64,000 nt of DNA, taken from the NCBI RefSeq assembly GCF_034313845.1, contig NZ_JAVIWN010000003.1. One strand, 5' to 3'. Source of the DNA: Actimicrobium sp034313845. GTDB lineage: Bacteria; Pseudomonadota; Gammaproteobacteria; Burkholderiales; Burkholderiaceae_D. Below the pieces are notes generated by a model. That model saw only the letters and a list, made by a program, of their open reading frames with translations. It ran no database searches and was not told the origin of the DNA. The position numbers and the translations under genes are program-made. Of this stretch, positions 36,130 to 44,549 are shown piece after piece. The first letter of the stretch is position 1. Each line of letters starts with the position of its first letter.

Positions 36130-37866
36130 ATGACCTTGCCCATCGGATTGCCTTTCCCCTATAGCGTCAAGCGCCACGGCGTCTCGATTACCAATTGTGA
36201 TAACGAGCCGGTCAATACGCCGGGCTGCATCCAGAGCCACGGCATGCTGCTGGTGCTGCACCCGGCAGAGTTCATCGTGACCCAGGTCAGCGAGAACTGC
36301 GCTCAGTGGACCGCGTGCGGGGTTGACGACGTGCTGGGGCAGCCGCTGGCACAGATCGTCGGTCCGACTGCGGCGCGACGCATCGTCGAGCTCGTCGCGG
36401 GCGGCGGGCTGGAAAATAATCCGACGTATGCGCTGGCCGCACGCTTGGCCGGCATGCTGGCCGATGCCGAGCCGCTCGATATCAGCGTGCACGTGGCAGG
36501 TGGTGCACTGATTGTCGAACTGGAGCCGACCGGTCGCGAGCTTTTCGGGGCGGTTTCCGAGCGTAATTACTACGCGCGTGTCAAAACCACGATGGCACGG
36601 TTGCGCGCCAGCCCGTCGCTGGCGACGTTCTGTCAAGCCATCGCCGACGAGGGGCGCACCACCACCGGGCTTGATCGCGTGATGGTGTATCGCTTCCAGG
36701 CCGACGAATCTGGCGAGGTGGTGGCTGATGCCCACGGACCCGGCCTGCATTCGTGGTTTGGCCTGCGCTTTCCGGCCAGTGATATTCCGAAGCCGGCGCG
36801 CGAGATCTTCAAGCGCCTCGGTGTGCGACCGTTGCCGGATGCCCGCGGCAGCTTGTGCGAATTAGTGCCGCTGCTTGATCCGGCTTCCGGCGCACCGCTC
36901 GACATGACCTATTGCGCGTTGCGCGCCGCGTCGGTGATGTACACCGAATATCTGGCCAACATGGGCGTGGCCGCAACGCTGACGATGCCCATCCTGCGTG
37001 ATGGTGCATTGTGGGGGCTGATCATCTGCCATCACTACACACCGACGAGGATGTCGTATCAACAGCGCGCCGCCGCCGAGTTCATCGGCCAGATGGCGTC
37101 GCTTGAAATCGATGGTGCCGAAGTGCGCGAGCACGCGCAGTACCAACGCCGCATCGATGCGGTACACCATGCCGTCATTGCGTATGCAGCAATGCGCAGT
37201 GACGTGGCGGCACTGATGTCGGCACCCGGTGTGTCTGGCCAGCCCGGTCTGCTCGGTGGCATTGAGGCCGGCGGTGTTGCATTGGTCCATCGCGATCAAT
37301 GGATCACGCTCGGGCGGACCCCGACCTTACCGCACTTGCAGTTGCTGGCCGCTTGGGTACGTGAGCAACTTGGCTGCGATGGTAGCGGTCGGCATCTATT
37401 CGTCACCAATATGCTGGGCAGCCTGTTTGCCCCGGCAATGCAGTGTGCCGAGATGGCTAGCGGCGTGCTGGTTGTGACGATGCCGCGCTCGACGCAAGGC
37501 GACCTGCTGCTCTGGTTTCGGCCGGAGCAAAAACAGGTATTTAACTGGAGTGGCAATCCGTACGAGAACTCGGCGCTAACAGGGCCGCTCGGCACGCGCC
37601 TGACCCCACGGCGCAGCTTTGAACTCTGGCAGGAAGAAGTACGTGGACGCGCACTGCCGTGGAAGCAGGTCGAGATCGATGCGGCGCTGACGTTGCGGCA
37701 ATGGATCGCCGACATGGTCACCTGCCGTGACGACCAGTCCGACAAGACCAGCGTCGATGCGTTTCGCAGCAGCGACGAACTCGATGTTCTTGCCTGCGTG
37801 GCCAGACCTGAGCTGAAAGAGCCTTTACAGGACATTGATCCGCCTACCCTTCACCTCAAAGAATAA
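36130..37866 (+). CDS. Second bacteriophytochrome, photosensory core with lost kinase domain
   Basis: A 578-residue paralogue of the first phytochrome, similar throughout PAS-GAF-PHY. It keeps Cys23 in ITNCDNEP, PGCIQSHG, FPASDIP, WGLIICHH and the PHY segment TPRRSFELWQE. It also has Tyr271 at the GAF His position. After PHY only a stub of the HisKA region remains: SSDELDVLACVARPELKEPLQDI aligns with the first protein's SNDELDAFAYVAGHDLKEPLRGI, and the phospho-His is replaced by Pro. The gene stops at 37864-37866, about 200 codons earlier than its paralogue. It may be a light-sensing non-kinase partner, for instance forming heterodimers, or a decaying duplicate. ATG 36130 is chosen by alignment with the paralogue. 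Confidence 0.88.
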   Translation: MTLPIGLPFPYSVKRHGVSITNCDNEPVNTPGCIQSHGMLLVLHPAEFIVTQVSENCAQWTACGVDDVLGQPLAQIVGPTAARRIVELVAGGGLENNPTYALAARLAGMLADAEPLDISVHVAGGALIVELEPTGRELFGAVSERNYYARVKTTMARLRASPSLATFCQAIADEGRTTTGLDRVMVYRFQADESGEVVADAHGPGLHSWFGLRFPASDIPKPAREIFKRLGVRPLPDARGSLCELVPLLDPASGAPLDMTYCALRAASVMYTEYLANMGVAATLTMPILRDGALWGLIICHHYTPTRMSYQQRAAAEFIGQMASLEIDGAEVREHAQYQRRIDAVHHAVIAYAAMRSDVAALMSAPGVSGQPGLLGGIEAGGVALVHRDQWITLGRTPTLPHLQLLAAWVREQLGCDGSGRHLFVTNMLGSLFAPAMQCAEMASGVLVVTMPRSTQGDLLLWFRPEQKQVFNWSGNPYENSALTGPLGTRLTPRRSFELWQEEVRGRALPWKQVEIDAALTLRQWIADMVTCRDDQSDKTSVDAFRSSDELDVLACVARPELKEPLQDIDPPTLHLKE

Positions 37867-37896
37867 CGCGATGCCGGACGCGAACGCGTGTTTCCA

Positions 37897-38487
37897 CTAT
37901 CTTGGGTCGTAACAGACATCGAAATGGCATCGGATGGCATCGAACAGTGCTACTGCCGTGGTCGCCGCGCACGCGTAATCGGCGGGTGGGCAGCGCTGTT
38001 CGGCGAGGTCCAGAAATGCTAGCCAGCGCGACCGGGTCTGGTCGCCGTACACCGTGTAAAACTGCAGCGGAAAATCTCCAGCACCCTGCTGGCGCAGCCG
38101 GGCCGCGATAAATTGTCCCCCCAGCGTCGCGCCCTCCAGCGTGTACAGCATGCCGAATAGCGCTCCGACACGATCGATGACCGGGATGGCCACAGTCGCT
38201 GGTACGGCAAGGCGGCCCAGCGTGGCCAGGTCGGCCTCAAGTGCCGGCAGCTTGCGCCGCGGCGCGTAATCGAACAACCCGGGATGGCGCGACAGGTAAG
38301 CCAGTAGCGCCACTTCGACGCTGGCAATCACACCATGCATGGCGACCAGTGCGTCACCATAGTCGCGCCGGTCGATATCCGGTGCCAGCAGACGCGCCAT
38401 CAGCGGATGGTGGTCGAGGGCATGGTGTGGCTCTTTGGTGGCGAGCCTCAGTTGCTGGTGCAATGTTGACGGTGTCGGACTGGGCAT
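37897..38487 (-). CDS. bphO: Biliverdin-producing heme oxygenase (BphO)
   Basis: A 196-residue heme oxygenase-like protein. The proximal His is in LATKEPHHALDHHPLM near residue 20, and the distal helix glycine region appears as YTLEGATLGGQFIAARL. It cleaves heme to biliverdin, CO and iron; biliverdin is the chromophore of the two phytochromes encoded next door. ATG 38487 starts MPSPTPSTLHQQ; the frame is open for 186 codons upstream but that part is antisense to the hybrid kinase and is not heme-oxygenase-like. It is convergent with the second phytochrome gene (30 bp) and divergent from the membrane hybrid kinase. Confidence 0.9.
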   Translation of the reverse strand: MPSPTPSTLHQQLRLATKEPHHALDHHPLMARLLAPDIDRRDYGDALVAMHGVIASVEVALLAYLSRHPGLFDYAPRRKLPALEADLATLGRLAVPATVAIPVIDRVGALFGMLYTLEGATLGGQFIAARLRQQGAGDFPLQFYTVYGDQTRSRWLAFLDLAEQRCPPADYACAATTAVALFDAIRCHFDVCYDPR

Positions 38488-38752
38488 CGTGATTGGGTGA
38501 TCAAGGTAATTTCTTGCATCGTACAGCACGGTGACTTGCATTTTGTACGTCACCTCTTTTTGGCTCCGGTTGTCGAGGCAAACCTCCCGGTCCTGCAACG
38601 CGCTAAAAAAACCATTACTAATAATTAACTTATGGTTTATGGTTGCAGTCGTTGGCAATGCACCGAAAAGACATTGCCTGCTCCGCCGGGCAGGCCAGGG
38701 ACCGCCGATCCTGTTCGACAACGGGTCGGGGACGTTACAGATACAGGAACGC

Positions 38753-41700
38753 ATGACGACAAAATCCACTGAATTCGCCGCTGAATTAGCCTCAGGCTTA
38801 GCCACCGACACCTCCGCTGCAGCGATCACGCAGTCGACTGTTTTGCCTTCGCAGGCAGCCGTAATGCCGTCCGTGCGGCAATGGCTGTTTTTGTTCGTGT
38901 TCGTTATTTTGCTACCCGGGATGATCGGTGCGGCATTCATGTTTCGGCATTTGCTCATGGAGAACAATGCGCAGTGGCGACAATCAACGCTGGAGATGAC
39001 GCGGTCGCTGATGCGGGATGTCGATGACGAGTTTGGCCAACTCAATCTGCTTGCCGTGTCACTGGCGCAGAGCCATGCCCTTGCCGATAATGATCTGATC
39101 GCATTCGATCAGGAAGCACGTGCCTTGCTGGCAGCGGCGCATCTTTCGAACCATGTGGTGGTCAGTGATGTGCATGGGCAGCAACTGCTCGATACGCAGA
39201 CCGCGCTGGGTACACCCCTGCCGCGTTATGGCAATGCGGTGCAGTTACGGCAAGTGATCGCGTCCGGCCGTGCTGTGATTTCAGAGGTTTTTGATGGTAC
39301 GGCGATTAATCCGCACGCGGTGGCGGTGGCGGTGCCGGTGGTGAGCAAAGGGAAAGCGATTTATGTCCTGAGCGTGTTCATGCAACCCGGACAGCTCGAC
39401 ACCTTGATGCAGCGTCACCACTTTCCGGTCGATTGGATCGTCAGTATCTTTGATCCCAGTGGCACGATTGCCGCCCGCACCCGGCAGCCAGCCCGGTTTG
39501 TCGGGCAGAAAGCCTCGCAAGCCATTCAGGATTTTTTCCTGGTGCAAAGCGAGGGACTCTACCAGGACTTCACGCAGGAAAATATCCCGGTGCAGGTATT
39601 TTTCAGTACGTCAGCGATGAGTCACTGGAAGGGTGCGATCAGCATACCCGACAGAAGTTTGTCGGCCGTATGGCTGCAATGGATGGCGTTGCTCGCGCTA
39701 CTGATTGTCGTCCTGCTCGCGCCGGGCATCACCTTGGCGTGTTATCTGGGCTGGCGCATTGCCCACTCGGTCACGGCGCTGGTGGCGCTGGGAACAGATT
39801 TGGCCGCTGGAAAAACGCCCGCTGTCCCTCGTGTTTATTCTCATGAGGCTGGCCAGATCGTGAAGGCGATCGCGCTGTCGGCGGTTGAATTACGCGATCG
39901 CACCCTGGCGCTGAAGACCCTCAACCGTGACCTCGAAGCACGGATGCAGGAGCGCACGCGGGAAGCGATAGATCTTTACGATCGGGCACCTTGCGGTTAT
40001 CACGCGCTCGATGCGGCCGGTATCGTGATCCAGGTCAACCAGACGGAGCTGGATTTACTGGGGTACGAGCGCGAAGCGTACCTGGGACAGGCGATCCATC
40101 AATTCATGACTGAAGATAGCAAGGCGATTTGGAGTTACCGGACGCCGCAATTGCTGCGAGAAGGGCAGATGCATGATCTTGATGTCGATTTTCTGCACAA
40201 GGACGGCACGGTGGTGCCTTGCCTGATCAGTGCGAATGTCGAACTTGATGCGCAGGGTCAGTTCGCTTTTCTGCGCAGTACGCTGGTCGATAACCGTATC
40301 GGCAAGGAACGCCAGCAGCGGATCAACTCGCTCAATGCTTTCCTCAATGAAGTACTGGAGTCCCTGCCGTTTGGCGTAGCGGTGTTGAACGAGCAGCAAC
40401 AGGTCGTGCTGCGCAACAGCTTGTTCGGGACTCTCCAGGGCTACCCTGCGGAACTGGCCCGCAAAACACCACTGACGCTCGCCGAGATGCTCCGATTTAG
40501 TTATGAGCATGGACATTATCCGCAGCGGTTGTATGACGACGTACTGGCTGACTATCTCGCCCTGATCGTGACGCGCCAACAGGTGCAGATAGAGCGCCGT
40601 CAGCCCGACGGAATTTACCTAAAAATAGTTGGACGACCGATTGCTACGGCCTGGACTTTGCTGACTTATACCGATATCACGGCGTTCCGGCGGGCCGAGC
40701 AAGCTTTATCGCAAGCACGCATTGAAGCCGAAACGGCGAACCTGGCCAAAAGTGCTTTCCTCGCCAACATGACCCACGAACTGCGGACGCCGCTCAATGC
40801 CGTCATCGGTCTGGCGCGGCTGATGGCCGACTCGCCGCTCAACGCCTGGCAACGCGACTATGTCGACAAGATCCAGTTGTCGGCGCAATCAGTGCAGGCG
40901 CTGATCAATGACATTCTGGATTTGTCGAAGATGGAAGCCAACCAGTTGCGCATCGAAAGTATCCCGTTTTCGCTCAACCTGATCATGCGCACTGCCGCCT
41001 CGGTATTGGGTGTCGGCGTCGGCCACAAGGATGTTGCGGTGGTACTTGACCTGTCCCCCGAGGTGCCCGATGCCTTGGTCGGTGATCCGATGCGTTTGCA
41101 GCAAATCCTGCTGAATCTGATCAGTAATGCCCTCAAATTTACCGAGCGGGGCGAGATTGTCGTCTCGGTGCGCTGCCAGTCGATCCAGCCACGCAGCAAC
41201 GGTAGCCCGGTCACGCTGCAAGTGACCGTACGCGACACCGGCATCGGTATTGCTGCCGGTGAGCTGGAGACCATTTTCAATGCGTTCGTGCAGGCTGACA
41301 AGTCGACCAGTCGTTTGTATGGCGGCACTGGCCTCGGCCTGGCCATCAGCCACCGGCTGGTGATGATGATGGGCGGCCAGATCAGCGTCGAGAGCGTGCC
41401 GGAACAGGGCAGTGTGTTTCGATTTTCGTTACCGTTGACGGCCGGCGTGCCGGTCGTGCCTGCGCTACCGATCTGTGTTCCAACCGCCTTGCGCGTAGTG
41501 ATCGTGGAAGGACATGGGTTGACGCGGTCGCTGTTGCGCGATGCTTGCCTGGCATCGGGCTGGCAGGTCCGGGTCATTGATCCACATGAAGCGACGCTGC
41601 CGATGCTCGTGCATGCCAGTGCGGCGCAGGGGGGGATCGACTTGCTGCTGCTGGACGGGCAATACCCCGGCCTGGATGCAATGGCGTTGCTCCGACAAGT

Positions 41701-42688
41701 GCACACGCGGTCCGACAGGATGCGTCCGCGAACGCTCCTGATGGTGCCCCTGCTCGACCTTGAACGATTTTCTGCAGACAGCAGTGACGGCACTATCGAC
41801 GAGATTGTGGCCAAACCCCTGACCCGCTGGAGTCTGGCGGAAGCGGTGGCGCGGCTTTTTCCCCCTGTCCCCGCGCCGGTTGCCGCGGCACCCCTTCGTC
41901 GCGTCTTGCCCCTGTCTGGCCTGCGTTTGCTGGTCGCCGAAGACAATGCCATCAATCAGGAGGTCATCGCACAGGTCCTGGTGGGTGCCGGTGCCGACGT
42001 CGTGATGGTCGGTGACGGGATTGGTGTGCTGGCTGCACTGACGATCTCGGCTACCCGCTTTGACATCGTACTGATGGATATCCAGATGCCGTTGATCGAC
42101 GGTTACACGGCGGCCCGGCTGATCGGTGACAATCCTGCGCTGGCAACGTTGCCGGTGATTGCCCTGACCGCGCTGGCGCAAGGACCGATGTCGGCCAGCA
42201 CAAAAAGTACCGGCATGACGGGATTTCTGGCCAAACCGCTCGACGTAAATGCCTTGCTCACCCTGCTCGCTGATGCCGGCATCACGTGGCCGGCCAGCAT
42301 CGAGCCGGTTGCTGCTGCGGCACCGGCGACCATCCGGCTGGCCGGATTGGACTTTGTCGCGGCATTGAAAATATTCGGCGGCGATCAACTACGACTCGGG
42401 TCGATCTTGTGCACATTCGTGGAGCGACAAGGCGATGACGCGGTCGCAGGGCAACGCCTGTTCGAGAACAACGAGACCGATGCGGCGATCGATCTGGTCC
42501 ACCAGTTGCGTGGCGTGGCGGCGTCGTTGCATGCCGGAGAGCTGTTCTATCTGGCCGGTTTGACGGAGACAGCGTTGCTGGACGGTCCAGTCGAGGCATT
42601 GCCGGAATTGTTCCGCCAGCTGCAGGACGCCATGACGATGATTCGCCATTGCGCGCGCCAGATGGCGGATTATCTGGCGCGGGCCTGA
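38753..42688 (+). CDS. Membrane hybrid histidine kinase with two receivers and Hpt
   Basis: A 1311-residue protein starting at ATG 38753 after an AGGAA site. Transmembrane helix 1 is near residues 43-64, a large periplasmic sensor (Cache-like by length) follows, transmembrane helix 2 (WLQWMALLALLIVVLLAPGI) precedes a HAMP region, then PAS domains, H-box ANMTHELRTPLNAVIG (His675), an ATPase domain (NLISNALKFTERG, GGTGLGLAIS), a first receiver that lacks the normal acidic pair (VIVEGHG), a complete second receiver (VAEDNAINQ, VLMDIQMPLIDG, LAKPLD) and a C-terminal Hpt with His1250 in DLVHQLRGVAA. It resembles BarA/TodS-like relay kinases. Divergent from bphO, convergent with glmS. Confidence 0.9.
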   Translation: MTTKSTEFAAELASGLATDTSAAAITQSTVLPSQAAVMPSVRQWLFLFVFVILLPGMIGAAFMFRHLLMENNAQWRQSTLEMTRSLMRDVDDEFGQLNLLAVSLAQSHALADNDLIAFDQEARALLAAAHLSNHVVVSDVHGQQLLDTQTALGTPLPRYGNAVQLRQVIASGRAVISEVFDGTAINPHAVAVAVPVVSKGKAIYVLSVFMQPGQLDTLMQRHHFPVDWIVSIFDPSGTIAARTRQPARFVGQKASQAIQDFFLVQSEGLYQDFTQENIPVQVFFSTSAMSHWKGAISIPDRSLSAVWLQWMALLALLIVVLLAPGITLACYLGWRIAHSVTALVALGTDLAAGKTPAVPRVYSHEAGQIVKAIALSAVELRDRTLALKTLNRDLEARMQERTREAIDLYDRAPCGYHALDAAGIVIQVNQTELDLLGYEREAYLGQAIHQFMTEDSKAIWSYRTPQLLREGQMHDLDVDFLHKDGTVVPCLISANVELDAQGQFAFLRSTLVDNRIGKERQQRINSLNAFLNEVLESLPFGVAVLNEQQQVVLRNSLFGTLQGYPAELARKTPLTLAEMLRFSYEHGHYPQRLYDDVLADYLALIVTRQQVQIERRQPDGIYLKIVGRPIATAWTLLTYTDITAFRRAEQALSQARIEAETANLAKSAFLANMTHELRTPLNAVIGLARLMADSPLNAWQRDYVDKIQLSAQSVQALINDILDLSKMEANQLRIESIPFSLNLIMRTAASVLGVGVGHKDVAVVLDLSPEVPDALVGDPMRLQQILLNLISNALKFTERGEIVVSVRCQSIQPRSNGSPVTLQVTVRDTGIGIAAGELETIFNAFVQADKSTSRLYGGTGLGLAISHRLVMMMGGQISVESVPEQGSVFRFSLPLTAGVPVVPALPICVPTALRVVIVEGHGLTRSLLRDACLASGWQVRVIDPHEATLPMLVHASAAQGGIDLLLLDGQYPGLDAMALLRQVHTRSDRMRPRTLLMVPLLDLERFSADSSDGTIDEIVAKPLTRWSLAEAVARLFPPVPAPVAAAPLRRVLPLSGLRLLVAEDNAINQEVIAQVLVGAGADVVMVGDGIGVLAALTISATRFDIVLMDIQMPLIDGYTAARLIGDNPALATLPVIALTALAQGPMSASTKSTGMTGFLAKPLDVNALLTLLADAGITWPASIEPVAAAAPATIRLAGLDFVAALKIFGGDQLRLGSILCTFVERQGDDAVAGQRLFENNETDAAIDLVHQLRGVAASLHAGELFYLAGLTETALLDGPVEALPELFRQLQDAMTMIRHCARQMADYLARA

Positions 42689-42708
42689 CGATGTCTGCTT
42701 GTGCCTGC

Positions 42709-44538
42709 CTATTCCACCGTGACGGATTTGGCCAGGTTGCGTGGCTTGTCGACATCGGTGCCGCGTACCAGCGCCGTGTGATACGCCAGCAATTGCAGCG
42801 GGACCACATGCAGTATTGGTGACAGCAAGCCGTAATGCTCGGGCAAGCGGATCACGTGTATGCCTTCGCTTGACGAGATGTGCGAATCGGCGTCGGCAAA
42901 GACGTACAGCTGGCCGCCGCGGGCGCGTACTTCCTGCATGTTCGATTTCAGTTTTTCGATCAGCGCGTCGTTCGGTGCGACCGTGACAACCGGCATTTGC
43001 TCCGTCACCAGCGCCAGCGGACCATGCTTGAGTTCGCCTGCCGGATAGGCTTCGGCATGGATGTACGAGATTTCCTTGAGCTTGAGCGCGCCTTCGAGAG
43101 CGATCGGATAGTGCAGGCCACGACCAAGGAAGAGCGCATTTTCCTTGCGCGCAAACGCCTCGGCCCAGGCGATGATCTGTGGCTCTAGCGCCAGCACACT
43201 CTGGATCGCGGTGGGCAGATGGCGCAGATTTTTCAGGTGCGTGTGCTCTTGCTCGTCGCTCAGGCGGCCGCGCATTTTGGCCAGTGTCAGCGTGAGCAGG
43301 AACAGCGCAGTGAGCTGCGTCGTGAAGGCCTTGGTCGAGGCCACGCCGATTTCGGCACCGGCGCGGGTCAGATACGACAGTTCGGTTTCGCGCACCATCG
43401 CCGAGGTGCCGACATTGCAGATCGCCAGCGAATGGCGGTGACCGAGTTCTTTCGCATACTTGAGTGCAGCCAGCGTGTCGGCGGTCTCGCCGGATTGCGA
43501 AATCACGACGATCAGTGCATTCGGATTGACGGCAGGAGTGCGATAGCGGTACTCGCTGGCGATCTCGACTTGCGTTGGCAGGCCAGTCAGCGCTTCGAGC
43601 CAGTAGCGTGCGGTCATGCCTGAATACAGGCTGGTGCCGCAGGCGAGGATCTGGATTGCATCGATCTCGTTGAAGACATCGCCGGCGTTGGCACCGAATA
43701 ATTCCGGGACAAAGCCTTGCACGCCTTCGAGCGTGTCGGTGATCGCGCGCGGTTGCTCGAAAATTTCCTTTTGCATGTAGTGCCGGTAAGGACCCAGGTC
43801 AATATCGCCGGCGTAGGCGCTGACGGTGTGGACTACACGTTCAACTGGCAGGTCGTTCTTGTCCGTGATGCGTACGCTGCTGCGCTGCAGGTCGACGACA
43901 TCGCCTTCTTCGAGATACAGGATCTGGTCGGTCGAGCCGGACAGCGCCATCGCATCGGATGCGAGGAAGTTTTCGTCGGTTCCGATGCCGACAATGAGCG
44001 GACAACCGAAGCGGGCACCGACCACGCGATGCGGTTCATCCCTGCAAAAAGCGGCAATGGCATAGGCCCCCGTGAGGCGTTTGACGGCGCGTTGCACCGT
44101 GCGGAACAGGTCGCCGTCATACAGGTGATTGACCAGATGGGCGATGACTTCGGTATCGGTTTGTGATTCGAATACGTAACCAAGCACTTTGAGTTCGGTG
44201 CGGATTTCTTCGTAATTTTCAATGATGCCGTTATGGACCAGCGCGATGCGATGCTCGCCATCGGGCCCGGATGAAAAATGCGGATGGGCGTTAAACGTCA
44301 CCGGCGCGCCATGCGTGGCCCAGCGGGTATGCGAAATGCCGGTGCTGCCTTCGAGTCCGGATTGGGCAATCTGGGTTTCGAGTTCGGCGACCCGCGCGGT
44401 GCTGCGGGCGCGCTTGAGGCCGTCATTGAAGACGGCAACGCCGCAGGAATCGTAGCCGCGGTATTCGAGGCGTTTGAGGCCTTGCAGCAGGACGGGAATG
44501 ATGTTGCGTGTGGAGACTGCGCCGACGATACCGCACAT
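42709..44538 (-). CDS. glmS: Glutamine-fructose-6-phosphate aminotransferase
   Basis: Makes glucosamine-6-phosphate from fructose-6-phosphate and glutamine, the first step of amino-sugar synthesis for peptidoglycan and LPS. The 609 residues are the standard length. The N-terminus MCGIVGA gives the nucleophile Cys after Met removal, followed by the glutaminase signatures GISHTRWATHG and HNGIIENY. Two SIS domains bind the sugar phosphate (CGTSLYSG, SQSGETADT), and the C-terminus ends PRNLAKSVTVE as in GlmS. It is 12 bp upstream-linked to nothing else in the same transcript except glmU, whose stop-to-start gap before glmS is about 11 bp, so glmU-glmS form an operon read leftward. Confidence 0.97.
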   Translation of the reverse strand: MCGIVGAVSTRNIIPVLLQGLKRLEYRGYDSCGVAVFNDGLKRARSTARVAELETQIAQSGLEGSTGISHTRWATHGAPVTFNAHPHFSSGPDGEHRIALVHNGIIENYEEIRTELKVLGYVFESQTDTEVIAHLVNHLYDGDLFRTVQRAVKRLTGAYAIAAFCRDEPHRVVGARFGCPLIVGIGTDENFLASDAMALSGSTDQILYLEEGDVVDLQRSSVRITDKNDLPVERVVHTVSAYAGDIDLGPYRHYMQKEIFEQPRAITDTLEGVQGFVPELFGANAGDVFNEIDAIQILACGTSLYSGMTARYWLEALTGLPTQVEIASEYRYRTPAVNPNALIVVISQSGETADTLAALKYAKELGHRHSLAICNVGTSAMVRETELSYLTRAGAEIGVASTKAFTTQLTALFLLTLTLAKMRGRLSDEQEHTHLKNLRHLPTAIQSVLALEPQIIAWAEAFARKENALFLGRGLHYPIALEGALKLKEISYIHAEAYPAGELKHGPLALVTEQMPVVTVAPNDALIEKLKSNMQEVRARGGQLYVFADADSHISSSEGIHVIRLPEHYGLLSPILHVVPLQLLAYHTALVRGTDVDKPRNLAKSVTVE

Positions 44539-44549
44539 GGGAGACTTCC

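Noticed and set aside
37897..39045. 382-codon extended frame of the heme oxygenase gene
   Set aside because: The upstream 186 codons are antisense to the hybrid kinase and carry no heme-oxygenase motifs; the family-like start is at 38487.
44539..44549. glmS ribozyme
   Set aside because: Only 11 bp separate glmU and glmS, and the ribozyme is a Firmicute feature.
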